The notes under the pieces are model-generated. The model did no database searches, was not told where the DNA came from, and worked only from the letters and a program-made list of their open reading frames with translations. Both the position numbers and the translations under genes were made by a program. From assembly GCA_028023455.1 (NCBI GenBank), contig JAQFVV010000976.1:64001-128000 (forward strand): a DNA stretch of 64,000 bases, in the 5' to 3' direction. The stretch comes from Epiperipatus broadwayi (taxonomy: Eukaryota; Onychophora; Udeonychophora; Euonychophora; Peripatidae). Shown one piece after another: positions 46,141-57,329 of the stretch; the stretch's first letter is position 1, and each line of letters opens with the position of its first letter.

Positions 46141-46517
46141 ATCTCAACTAATAGACTTATTAACAACACTAAAGATACTATAGCTTTTGATCAGACCCCA
46201 CAGGTTGTGTACAGAGTGGCATGCCCTCATAATGGATGCAAAGCATCATACTATGGTGAAACAAGAACCACCATAGCTACTAGGATATTACAAACAAGTA
46301 TAGATACAATAAGGCACATATGGATCCAGAATGCACTTCAATTTTTGCACATCAAAAAATGTCAGGACATGTGTTCGAACCCACATCTGCAAAATTAGTG
46401 TGTACTGAGAGGCATGATATTAAGCGAAAGGTAAAAGAAGCTTACTTTATAGCAGAGGATTCCTTTGCCATTAATCGTAAGGATGCATGTTTTGCTATAT
46501 CTAAAAGATGGTCTTAG
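46114..46517 (+). pseudogene. Penelope-type GIY-YIG endonuclease, right copy
   Basis: Mirror of the left copy. The frame from 46114 reads ISTNRLINNTKDT and VYRVACPHNGCKASYYGETRTTIATRIL. A small deletion near 46290 then shifts it, and the second frame from 46320 continues MDPECTSIFAHQKMSGHVFE to SKRWS. All key nuclease residues exist across the two frames, but this copy is broken by the shift while the left one is not. Confidence 0.83.
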
Positions 46518-46580
46518 TGACTCATTTGCATAGAATTTGCATATGTTATTTATTTATATAATGATTTCAAAGAAAGAATC

Positions 46581-46635
46581 ATAACCAGCTATGAATATAA
46601 GAAGTACATCTTCTTGAAAGCGCTCAGCCATTTAA
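46581..46635 (+). ncRNA. Hammerhead-like motif, PLE palindrome right arm
   Basis: Hairpin AAGAAG/CTTCTT with TACAT loop, followed by GAAA, the self-complementary GCGC and TC. The CTGATGA core is replaced by CTATGAATAT. Confidence 0.4.
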
Positions 46636-47295
46636 TTTAGTTTTCTATTTGTTGTTACAGCTTTACGTTGGAAGTGTGATAGCATGATTTATTATTATCA
46701 TATTGAAGATAAACATAAAGTATAAATCTACAGGTTATTACTTAAAATTATATATTTAAATGGGGGGGGGGGCAATAACCATTTGGTTGTAAAGAGAATG
46801 AAGTTAATAAACAAGGCTATTTTTTTATTATAGTTTAACCAGAAATTAAGTATTAATATCAACTAGAATATCTCAAAAAGCTTCTCAAATCATAAAGATA
46901 TGGGGATTATATTGACCAATAAGGTTAATAACAAAAGAAAAATTTAAATAATATGAGAATGGATAAAATGAGAACATTGTGTAAAAAAAAATCAGAATAT
47001 TATGAGAAAGGGGCTAATGAAATAATAACATAACAAAAGATTTAACTATTTTTATCATTGAATTTTAATTATCTAGTTAAAATATTAGAATAAATTACTT
47101 ACACATATCTTTTTTCACTCAACAGCTAATTGGGAACAAAAAAATCTGCATAGTTCAGCATTTTAGAATTCAAAGACTATGGATCTTGGCTCAACACTGT
47201 CACTTTCAGAGCTCAACTTTTTTACAAACTCTTGAGCAAAAAACTATTCAATTATATTTCATTAATAAACAACAAAAAACTTGATTTCAATTTTT

Positions 47296-47418
47296 AATGT
47301 TTATATAAATAAACATTTATTTTTAGCGCTGTTTCTAATTGTAATAAATTTAATCAGCCATTGAAGCTATTGTGCGCACAATAGCTTCAATGGCTGATTA
47401 AATGTTTATATAAATAAA
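47296..47418. repeat. Perfect 56-bp palindrome between 18-bp direct repeats
   Basis: 47348-47403 is an exact palindrome with no spacer (centre TGCGCA; arms include TTTAATCAGCCATTGAAGC). Direct repeats AATGTTTATATAAATAAA at 47296-47313 and 47401-47418 flank it, overlapping its right edge by 3 bp. Confidence 0.88.
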
Positions 47419-47536
47419 ATAAAGATACTTTCAAATGAGGGAAGAGATCATAATTGCCTGATAAATGTCATAAAATCCTTTTTATTTCCTTATTTTGCAA
47501 TATTATTTTATAAACACTTTATTGCAAACTTATATA

Positions 47537-48513
47537 CACCTGGGTCTCGTTTTATGCGGTAGCTGGGTTCCACAAAGAACCCACATTAAAAAAAATGCAC
47601 AAAAATAGACTTAACTTACCTTGAAAAATGGGGGATAGGTGCCGTAATTTTCAGAATTCGCATAAAAGCAAAGCAACGAGGAAAAATTACTTTAAAATTC
47701 GCATTAAAAAAATAAGCAAATAAAGTATGACTAAAAAAATTTCAAATATTTGGAAAAAATTAATACAAGACAAACTTTTTTTTATGTTTTTTATTAACTA
47801 CAATACTTAATTTTACATTTTTCATACATATTTTAATCATTAACACTAGCATTCATTTGTAAACTGGTAAGAAATCAGACTTGATGTGATGTGATGTATT
47901 GTGGCTTCTCCTTAAACGAAGTCAAGAATCTCTCAGCAATTATGCCCAGAGAAACCTGTTAGCCACTTTATTTTTATTCGTGATGTGATGTACAACTAGT
48001 GCCAGTTTCAGTCTTGTGTTGTGTTAATGGTTTTCTGTTTTTATATTAAAAAAATGAAATTGGAATCAAAACAAAAAGATTATACATTATCATTAGAAAG
48101 ATTATTTTCAGTTTATAAAATCTTAATTTTTTTATTTTAAAAATTGAAAAGATTATTTATTTCTGTTATATATAACAAAATACATTTTAAAAGTTTAAAA
48201 TTTTTGAATATTTATTGCAATATTTTTATACATACATATAAATCTATTATTATTATTTAATCATTAGTATAAGTAGGTTATTTACATAGAAGCTAAGATT
48301 CTAAATACAACTTCAGGCCACATTCACATAAGCTGCCAATAAAACGTTATATTTTTTTTAAAAAAGTATTTCAAGTCAAAATAAGTTATTAATAATTTAA
48401 ATTTCTTGATATTTAATAAATATATAGTGAAATATAAAGGATATTAAGAAGAAACATGAATTGCATAACTTCAAAATTGCATTAAAATAATCCGCATAAA
48501 TGAGACCCAGGTG
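47537..48513. mobile_element. Tc1/mariner-type MITE (Tigger/pogo-like ends)
   Basis: Inverted ends CACCTGGGTCTCGTTTTATG and CACCTGGGTCTCATTTATGC (reading inward) are each flanked by TA, at 47535-47536 and 48514-48515. TA duplication and CTCGTTTTAT-like termini are typical of pogo/Tigger members of Tc1/mariner. There is no transposase frame in the 977 bp. A fragment of LINE 3' UTR lies inside at 47875-47975. Confidence 0.75.
47875..47975 (-). mobile_element. LINE 3' UTR fragment nested in the MITE
   Basis: On the minus strand, AACAGGTTTCTCTGGGCATA and AAGGAGAAGCCACA match 12310-12375, the 3' end of the LINE at 10.8-12.4 kb. Confidence 0.7.
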
Positions 48514-48519
48514 TAATTG

Positions 48520-50340
48520 TCTCATTTTTTTCTCATCTTCCCTATTTCACCGGTGAACATCATCTTCAGGCCATTTAAACCATTAGCAATGCAATATTTT
48601 AAGAAATATTTTTTTGATAATTTCAGGTATATCTTTTCAAGACTGCAAAGCCCATTCAAAATTATATATATATTGTTTGCATTATAAAATCTTTTTTTAG
48701 TTTACCGTAAATACTGTAACATTTTTTTTTTTAAAAAAGATTTTAAAATATGGTATTGGCATTTATGTTATTGGTAAATCTTTTTCTTTTCATTAAAACC
48801 TTTCTTTAAAATGCAAATTAATAATTTGTCAGATTATTAAAGTATATGAAAGTTATAAAAAATAAATTTCTCTTTATAATTGGCAAAAATTAATCTATAG
48901 CAGTCAACATAAAACATATTTATCATCTAATTATAAATTGCAGCCATATATCATTGATTTTTTTCTCAATTTGATTTCATGTAAAGTAAATTTTTCTATT
49001 AAAATCTGAATCATTCTTCAAAAATAATTAATATTTTCATAAATATTTTCTGAAAAAAAAATATATGTGTAAAATGAAAGTCAAACCAAAAATATCAGAA
49101 CTGTTAAAATTATTGACAGGCACTCTCTTGTGTAGAGAACAAGAAATAACCAGAGCAAAGGTAGGTTCTTATCTCATTGTTGTATTAGTTGTAAAAAAAT
49201 TCTGATGATTATTTAGTATGGTTTTTTCCTATAAAATATTACTAAAATCAACAAAATAACATTAAAAGTAGTAGTTTGAGAAAGAGTTAAAACCATTAGT
49301 GAAAATAATCAAAAAATATTGACATTTAATGTTAAAACTTTTTTTTTGATTAAAACACAGGGATATCAATGATTATGATCATAATATTATGTGTATGTAT
49401 AGCATAAAGCAAAGATCAACAGAAATAAGACGTTAAAAAAATTAGGTTCAAATTTAAGATGCATCCCTCTTTTACAGATTCAAAATTGGGGGGGGGGGAG
49501 GATGCTTCTTATATTTGAAGTAATACAGTAATGTTTTTTGATGACTTTTAAACTGGATTTTATGAAATTTTACTTAATTACACACTAAACCAAGGAGATT
49601 TGGGAACATTAGTTTTAATATGCTATTATTGGAAATTAAATAAAATTTGAAATAAATGTATAATAGTAAAATTTGTTAATAAAAATATAAAACCTCTTGT
49701 GTGATATAAATATTATATATTATCCTCCTTTCCTCAAATGTAGAATCTGAACATGAAAGATTTAAGATGACATAGTTCTTTGATAAAATGTCTTTAAAAT
49801 ATTTAAAATATATTTTTAAAATATTTGTACCTCCTTAGTAATCAGAAAGAGCTTCATAAATTCTGGGATAACATAAATTGCTCTAAATCTTCTTTACTGT
49901 GATTCTTTCTTTCTCCCTGCATTTCTCTTTTTCAACAAAATAAAATTTTATGTTTCATAAAGATGATATACAAACATTTATATTTTATTGAATTGCAAGT
50001 TTTTCTGAGATATCATATATATATAACATTGGTCTAATTGTATGGAATGTCTTATAATATTTCATTAACCAATAGCATGTTGAGTATAACAGTTTCAATG
50101 ATTTAATCAATCATATTTTTTTAACGTTACTAACATGAGTTACATGAGGAACTTTTAGCTTTTCAATCTGCTACTATGTTGTTATACTAAACAACATAAT
50201 ATGAATTTAGTATTTAAGTCAGAAACTTAAATAATTAGTCTTAATCAATTTTTAGTTGAGTAAAATAAAATCTATGTTTTGATAGAATGAACAGAATCGT
50301 GCTCTACACAAAACTTGAATGTTTTACAATAGGCGAAAGA
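48520..50340. other. AT-rich sequence with a G tract
   Basis: No gene or named repeat. A run of eleven G lies near 49489, and a similar run is found near 46763. Confidence 0.4.
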
Positions 50341-50346
50341 CATTAC

Positions 50347-50575
50347 CTGTGTATTGTAACAGTCAAGTTTGTACATTCGCATAACAGAATTCAGAATCCA
50401 AGCAAAAGAGACCAAAGCTGACCAGACTAGGACTGTGACATCCCAAGTCCGACCACACTTCAACTCGTGAGCCAGGATTCCAAGACTCAAGACCCTACGA
50501 ATGACCATCTTGAAATTACACGTAGTATACCTCTTTCCACATGGCCGACATAGGTCATGGAGACGCAATAAGAGT
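50347..50575 (-). CDS. Candidate internal exon of an unknown host gene
   Basis: A 229-bp block on the minus strand stands out by its higher GC content. It is bounded by a splice-acceptor-like TTTATTCATCAG (ending at 50576) and a donor-like CAG|GTAATG at 50347. One frame is open across the whole block and beyond: LLLRLHDLCRPCGKRYTTCN at the start, TWDVTVLVWSALVSFAWIL (a possible membrane helix) in the middle and YKLDCYNTQ at the donor. The length is not a multiple of three. I do not recognise the protein, and no neighbouring exon was found. An old transposon fragment is the main alternative. Confidence 0.35.
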
Positions 50576-51099
50576 CTGATGAATAAAAGAAAGGTTCTGA
50601 ATTGACTAAAATATATCACTAATCTAATTTAACTTAATGCATAGTTTTCACATATATAGACTATAAATAATAATTAGAATTGGATTGAATTAGATCAATA
50701 ACGAGACAGAGAACGAAACACATTAAACTAATTATATATTTATTTACAATTGGCATAAAATTGATAAGTTTTACACATTTCAGCATTGAATGTACGCAAA
50801 CATTGGGTAATTCAAAATAGCTTTATATAAATGATTTCATTAAATTTTCATAAACGGGTTTAACATATGCCCATCTTATGAATTGCTTTACAACTGATAC
50901 ATATTTAATCACTAGATTATATCTATAAATCATGTGAAGCCAAATCCTATTATATTGGTGGCTGGTATATAAATAATTATATTGAACTTTGATCATGAAT
51001 TCATTTACTAAAATATACAATATGACTTAATCACGAGCGCATAAACCAGCTCAAGTAATGCGCAAACTGGCTTCGAGAGAATTCAGAGCTGAATTGTTA

Positions 51100-51310
51100 A
51101 GGTGGGGGGTGGGAAAAGTTTCCCATTAAAAAAAAAACCTCGGGAAAAATTGGGTTCGACAACCCTCCTCCCCCCCTCTCGAAAAAATTTCAGGAAAGGG
51201 GGGGGTTTCCCTCCCCTCCCCTTAAAAAAAGGACCCCTTAAAAAAAAAAAAAAAAAAGAAAAAGGGGGGGGGGGGGGGGGTGAAAAAAAAAAAAAAAAAA
51301 AAAAAAAATA
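51100..51310. other. Homopolymer-rich anomalous tract
   Basis: Runs of A, G, C and T, often 5-30 long, dominate (for example about 19 G, then about 30 A, at 51264-51308). Nothing else in the window looks like this. It may be a sequencing or consensus artefact, or a real compound low-complexity tract. The open frame across it is meaningless. Confidence 0.7.
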
Positions 51311-51978
51311 GAATAGAAGGAATGACCAGCTTTTTATTTTTAATCTTACATTTAATAGAAACTCTTTTTATTTAAAAACAACCTTTTAACATTTTTTTAA
51401 AATGCAAACATTTTTAACATATTTATTTAAAATAATTTACAAACATATTTTGATATAGCTTTTAAATATATTTTCGAGAAACTTTTCCCTGAAATATATT
51501 TAAAACAAGAAATCTTTTAACAATTTTTTTAAAGAAGTATTTAATATTTTTTTAGATAACGGCTTTTACATATTTTAAAATCATGTCTTTCTTCTATATA
51601 GCACAGATTATATATCCACATACGAAATTACAATATTAAACAACAAAATGAATAATTTATTCTTAACTTAAATAATATAACGAACATTTTTAGAAATATT
51701 AAATAAATTTAGTACGCTATAATTTTACTAATCCTATCTAATTATAGCGTTGGTTCACATGCAAATATATAATGCTGTTTAGACAGACATGAGCGAATTT
51801 TAAATTTATTAACATTTAAATAGGTTCGAACTTAGCACAGATGAGTGTATCATTAGGTTTTATGGTGAAACGATAGGGGCTTGGAAAGTTATCGTTTCAG
51901 TATATAGTGTTTTAATTCTTTATATTGTAATATAATCTTCCTCTTTCCTTCTTTATTTTTGCTTTTTTTATATAATCA

Positions 51979-52255
51979 TATAATAACAACATTTCACTCT
52001 TCTTACACTTTAAAGCAAAATATATTTATTTATTCTTTACAGTTTTGACTGTTCCTAGCAGTCTTCATCAGGTCTTATTCTCTACTTTTTCTCACTTTCC
52101 TTCACCATTTTAGGATGGGATAGAAAAAATGGTGAAGGAAAGATAGAAAAAATAGAGAATAAGATCTGGGGAAGACTGCTAACAACACTTGAAACTGTAA
52201 AGAATAAATAAATATATTTTGTTTTAAAGTGTAAGAAGAGTGAAATGTTATTATA
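51979..52255. repeat. Inverted repeat, ~130-bp arms, hammerhead-like core
   Basis: Arms 51979-52117 and 52129-52255 pair well (CACTCTTCTTACACTTTAAA against TTTAAAGTGTAAGAAGAGTG). On the minus strand the left arm has CTGATGA (52065-52071 on +), a 5-bp stem II GACTG/CAGTC, then AAAACTGTA in place of GAAAC. On the plus strand the right arm keeps GAAACTGTA but has CTGGGGA. So each arm retains a different half of a hammerhead core. No stem I is visible. Confidence 0.7.
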
Positions 52256-52536
52256 TAGTATTTTAAGCTGTGTTATATCCATTAGTTTTGCACAAAATGT
52301 ACCACTTTTATTTAATCAATATAAACATATAGAAATTTATTAATAATCTGAACTTTGGATTATAGCTTGTTTAAAACGTTTTTAAAAACAATATATCAGA
52401 ATTCTATTTTTTTTTTCTATTTACCCTAAATAATTATTCAAGCATAAATTTTCTTTAACTTATTGACATTTTCTTTTAACAGTTTAACAGACAAATCAAT
52501 TTTCTGCTATTGAATATCAGCAAATAAATGATTTCA

Positions 52537-52698
52537 ATTTTAAACCTAACATAATTACATAATTATTAATTGCCTCAGAACTTTTTTAATAATGTCTTAA
52601 AAAATAATTTGGTTCTTTTCACTTTAAACCTAACATAATTGCATAATCATTAACGACCTCAGAATTTCTTTAATATTGTCTTAAAAATAACTTAGGTC
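52537..52698 (+). repeat. Tandem duplication, ~85-bp unit
   Basis: TTTAAACCTAACATAATTAC at 52541 and TTTAAACCTAACATAATTGC at 52624 each start a unit of about 83 bp ending in GTCTTAAAAA. Identity is high (roughly 85-90% by eye). No coding sense. Confidence 0.8.
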
Positions 52699-53274
52699 TA
52701 TATTTCAAAATTAATCCAACTTAATAATAAAACTAAGAATATTGTATATTGTTTAATGCACTGACCAGATGTAGCCATAAACTGGTTTTCATGTCTGAGG
52801 TAAAATAAGGCTTTTTTTTTTAGATAGCAGAAAAATTTCCAAGAGAAGTCAAAATTATTTGACATAAATTGGAATATAATCATTCTAATTAAAAGACTTT
52901 ATTTATAAGTAAATGGAAGGCATGAAAATAGATCTTAATTAAAGGCAGCACTTTGGCACTCAGTATTGAATGCTATTATTATATAATTACCTTTTAAATA
53001 ATCAACACATTGTTTTTCATAGATAATTTTAAGACTTTTATTTGTTCTTCAGCCAAAAAATGTTTCCAACCAAATGTAAATCATTAGTTTCATTGGCTAT
53101 AGTAGAGGACTGAAAGTTCAGAATCAATTCTCAATTGAAAAATGTAAATAAAAAATCTCAGTTCAAACAATTGAATATATGACTTTCTCAGAAATCAATC
53201 AAATTATTATTATTACCATATGTACCTAGCCTTATAAAGGCTGTGGTTTTTTTAATTGGTTGCATTATTTATTT

Positions 53275-53381
53275 ATTTTTAAGATTTCTTTTTCATATGT
53301 CATAGCATCGGTCGGGATGCGAACCCACAACTGTCTGCAACCAACTACTTGCTTGCAAGACGGCTGCGATTTTTAAGATTT
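53275..53381 (-). mobile_element. tRNA-derived SINE, family A, with 13-bp TSD
   Basis: Direct repeats ATTTTTAAGATTT at 53275-53287 and 53369-53381 bound a minus-strand copy with box B GGGTTCGCATCCCG and the GATGCTATGACATATG 3' end. The 5' end is truncated within the tRNA-like part near box A. Confidence 0.78.
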
Positions 53382-53992
53382 AATGTAAATTAAATTTTTT
53401 TTTTTAATATTACATACATAAGGGAGATAAATGTAGCTCAGGCTAAAAGATAGTTGTTTTTGTATTACAATTTATTAATAGTGTAATTATTTCCTAGCCA
53501 GTCTGAAAGACCATTGTTTTTATAATAGTTTTTTTCAATTGATTGTTTTAACATTTTTTTTTTTTTTTGCTTTACAGAATTACCTGATTTGAATAAAATG
53601 CTCCTAATCAAATTAGGCTAAATTTAAATTTTTAAATTTACCATTTCTATTTGACATATGAATTTTACAGATTCACAAATAAGTATTAATGGAAAAATTA
53701 CTCCTTCACATAAATGTTCTTCATAATAAAAATTACATAATAGTTTTTTTTTAACTGGATGTGAATTTGGCATGTGACAGGCTCATAGACAAACATGCAT
53801 TCTCAGGAAACATGTCACAACTGTACAGACAAACATACATTCACACAAATTTTATATGTATTGTTATTATTTTTACAATTAATTAAATCTATTTATACAA
53901 CTGCCAGTTATTTCAAATTTGAGTAATCATTTAAATTAGATAATAGTGGTTTTTGAATCCATATTCCCCACTACCCAATTATTTCCCTAGGC

Positions 53993-54045
53993 TTGATTCT
54001 GACATAATTCCTAGATTATAGCCTTCATCAATGAAGAACTTTGAT
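53993..54045 (-). ncRNA. Degenerate hammerhead motif, second family
   Basis: On the minus strand TTGATGAAGGC is followed, after a loop, by GGAATTATGTC where the related 61.5 kb copy has AGAAACTAGTC. The order matches but the core is mutated. The flanks also resemble the 61.5 kb copy (GATCTGGATT against GATCTGAGA). Confidence 0.35.
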
Positions 54046-54420
54046 CTGGATTTGTTAGTCATAATTTTTGCTCATCACAAAACCACTTTTCCCCCAAAAT
54101 AAGATCTAACCAGAAAGTAAGCCCTAGTTAAGACTGTCAGTCACATAAAGGGCCAATGGATGTAATGAATTATAAAGTACTGAATGTATAAATAAACAAA
54201 ATTATTGAAACTAATGCTTTAAATAAATGGTATACATAGTTCTTTTGTACTTTTCCATTGATAATTTTTTGACAAACATAATACTACCTGTATAAAGAAA
54301 TTTATAATTTTATTTATATATTTTTAAATGGTTTATTTTATTTAGTACTTATATTTAGAATGCTTTATTTAGTTTTATCATGGCAGCTTTTAAATATTTA
54401 AGATAATAGTAGAATTATAA

Positions 54421-54696
54421 ACAATGAGGATTTCCAATTCCTCAACAAGCTTTGTGATAAATGCTTAGCCAGAGACAGTATTTAAAATATCTCTGTCAGG
54501 ACCCCCCAACCCCTGACCATGGTTTTGTGCTTTGGAACTCCTCAGAGAGGTGCCAGGGTAGGTTCAGACAGTCTGGAGTGCCAAAGCATGAAACCATGGT
54601 CAGGGGTTGGGGGGATCCTGACAGAGATATTTTAAATGCTGTCTCTGGCTAAGCATTTATCACAAAGCTTGTTGAGGAATTGGCAATCCTCATTGT
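54421..54696. repeat. Inverted repeat, ~115-bp arms
   Basis: Arms 54421-54535 and 54581-54696 are nearly perfect reverse complements, including GACCCCCCAACCCCTGACCA (54500s) and its complement at ~54600-54618. The 45-bp loop is GC-richer. The 63-codon frame across it is a by-product of the structure. Confidence 0.88.
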
Positions 54697-54699
54697 TTG

Positions 54700-55740
54700 T
54701 AACTTACAAGTTTAAGAGAATAGAGTCATGTGATCTATGACTCTTATTTTGACTATTAATAGTAGAATTAGTTTGATTTCTTAAACTTTTTTCCTTCTTA
54801 AAAGATTTTCTTAAAATAATGGGAAGTGATTTTAATAATCAAAGTTTAACTTAAATTATAACATTAATCTTTCTCCTAAAGAAAAGTTTTTAAAAAGAAT
54901 ATCAGCACAGGGCTATTTCAAGCAATTTGAACAATATTTGGTAACATGTAATTCAATATGACACTCTATGTTATAATGGATATACTTAATGTGCATGTGT
55001 GAAATACAGAATCATTTTCTAAATTTTTGTGCTTGCATTTTGTTTTTGTTTTTTATGTGGACAAACCCATTCTTAGAACTGTAATCATTTAGTTACTACT
55101 CATGTCTTGCAAGTCTTCAATTGACACTTGATCTAATGATAAATTTAAATAGAAGAATATTCTGATTGCCAGATAAGATGAATGCAAAAAGAAAGAGCTA
55201 TTCTCGTGAATACAAGAAAGGAATTGTGGGAGGCTCCTGGGGCAAGCATCTTACAGCTTTAAATGAATGTAGATATTTGTGTATGCAAAAAAATAAAACA
55301 TTACCTGAAAATAAACCCTATGGTATCTTTTGGAGCAAAAAATAATATAAGACCCAGTCTTATTATTTGGGAAAGTTGATGCCATCCTGAAATTAAAGAA
55401 AAAGCATGTTGATGTATTGAATTCAGATCAAATAATATGCATAATTATATATTTCTGACTCCAGTTCAATAATTATACCTTTTAGCCTCCTTAAGTTTTT
55501 TATAACTATAGAGTTGCTCCTACAAAAAAAACTATGTAAGCAGGATTCGTGTGATTTCTTGGTATTATTGGCTGAGATATTTTAAAAAGAACATCAAAAT
55601 GTAATAAATGAACAATTTGTTGTTCAGAAGTCATGAAACATTGAAACATCAGTAGTGAAAAATTGAGTTTTGATCCAGAAATCTGCAGCTATGCTATTAC
55701 TTTATCAGTGTTCTAAAATGAATTAAACCTCATGGAAGTA
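54700..55740. other. AT-rich sequence, no feature recognised
   Basis: No gene or repeat recognised between the two foldback elements. Confidence 0.4.
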
Positions 55741-55744
55741 TTAC

Positions 55745-55965
55745 TTATATAAGACTAAAAAACATTAGTACATGCGCCTTGAGTGCTTAATTTTAGCAAG
55801 CGAGACCTGTACAAATTATAATGCAAGATTCGACTTTTATAAAGATAAGAGGGTCCCTCTTATCTCTCAACCTAGTTTCTTAATTATATAGGCAAATCTA
55901 CAGCATTTTGATTTGGGAGCACTCAAGGCGCATGTACTAAGGTTTTAGCCTTATATAAGTATTAC
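55745..55965. repeat. Inverted repeat, ~44-bp arms (possible MITE)
   Basis: TTAGTACATGCGCCTTGAGTGC at about 55767-55788 pairs with GCACTCAAGGCGCATGTACTAA at about 55919-55940. Pairing continues outward through CTTATATAAG. A second tight hairpin (GATAAGAGG/CCTCTTATC) sits in the middle at about 55846-55866. ACTT/ATTA-rich ends give no decisive TSD. Confidence 0.75.
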
Positions 55966-57329
55966 ATGCTGATATCGCGCTTAATAAAAATTAATATTCA
56001 CAAGGAAGTATATAAAAAAGAAACTATACGAAATATTCTTCTTTTATAGATAGAATTAAAATCTCTACCATACATTCTTAAACCACATGAAGAAAAATAT
56101 TGGAAAATTTAACAAATGACTTTTAAATTGTTTATTTTATATTAAACTAGCACTCCCCATGTCATGACGTCTTCATTTTTTATGCATAACTTTTAAAAAA
56201 TTGTACATTACTCTTTAATTGAGGTTTAAGATTTATATATAGCTGATAATTTCTAGTATAATAAATGATTAGCAATAAATATTAATATATTTTATCTGAA
56301 GTGACTAGTATCGAATTTAGTAATACATATTAGCCAGGTGAAAAAAGTTTGTTTCTCTAATATTTCACATCACTTGTGGAGTGTTCAGTGAAGAACTCAA
56401 TTATTTAAAACTGTTATATTTAGTTTACATTTAATAATAAATCCTTTTACTTCAAAATTTTTCAAGTCTTTTTTTTTTTTAAATAAAATTGACAAAAAAA
56501 AAAAATGTACACATATTCGCACACACACACCCCAAGAAAAAACTTGTGAAATTGTTGTTGTTTTTAAAAGAAAAAAAAATCGATTTATTTAGCCAGTGAG
56601 TTTTTGATAATTGGCTACGAAAATATTTATTAGCTTTAACAGTAAAGACAATTATTTTAAATGGTTAACAATTCTATAATTTATATATCAAGTCAAAATT
56701 TAATCAATGTCTCATCGGAGTTTTATACAACTATGTAGTTCTCTTTCTTATTTAAAAACTTTTAATAATTAACGGTTTTAAATTAAATAACCTATCTGGG
56801 CAATAGTAATTAAGAAAACCTGAATAAGAGGTATTCTAATATCATTCAATATTTAATAACAATCAAATATTGATTTTATAATCAAAACTATCTCTTTCAA
56901 ACAGGAAATTAAGAAAGAAAAACTTCATTTATAATATTAAATTAGAAAATGATGTAATTAGTTCGATTTCAAATAAGCAAACAAACAGCAAGTAAATAAA
57001 AGTTATTCAAATTAAAATAGTTATAATCTAATATAACTTTTAGCATTGTCATATGCATAAATCTCAATTTCTATTGTTGTTTCTTCCATCTATTTTTCTT
57101 AAATGGATCTTATACATATTTTTGCTAATAATTCCTGCATTTCCTATTTTTATATTCTATTGTCATAATTTATGGTATATTCTGTAATGTTTAAGGCAGT
57201 AGGAGAGTGAGAAAAACAAAAATTAAAGATTCGTGTAGTAAAATCCAGCTGAAAAAGACCCAAACCACTATTTGATCATTCGAGTGGACCAACACGTGAT
57301 TTTTTTTAAATATCAGATATTATTCTGTT

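Larger units (their letters stand above)
45556..46692. mobile_element. Penelope-like 3' ends, 1.1 kb head-to-head palindrome
   Basis: The left arm (45556-46114, minus) and right arm (46133-46692, plus) are ~95% or more identical reverse complements with only a ~19-bp spacer. Each holds the end of the PLE linker, the GIY-YIG endonuclease and the same ~180-bp 3' region with a hammerhead-like motif and CAGCTTTACGTTGGAAGTGT. The 5'-truncated sides face inward, as in the 32.5-33.8 kb pair. Confidence 0.85.

Noticed and set aside
48545-48600. Hammerhead from CTGAAGATGATG and GGTGAAAT on the minus strand
   Set aside because: The two boxes are present, but no stem II forms between them and stem I is absent.
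51102-51311. 69-codon Lys/Gly/Pro-rich open frame
   Set aside because: It is a translation of homopolymer runs and not a protein.
54461-54652. 63-codon frame
   Set aside because: It spans both arms of an inverted repeat. The openness follows from the palindromic structure.
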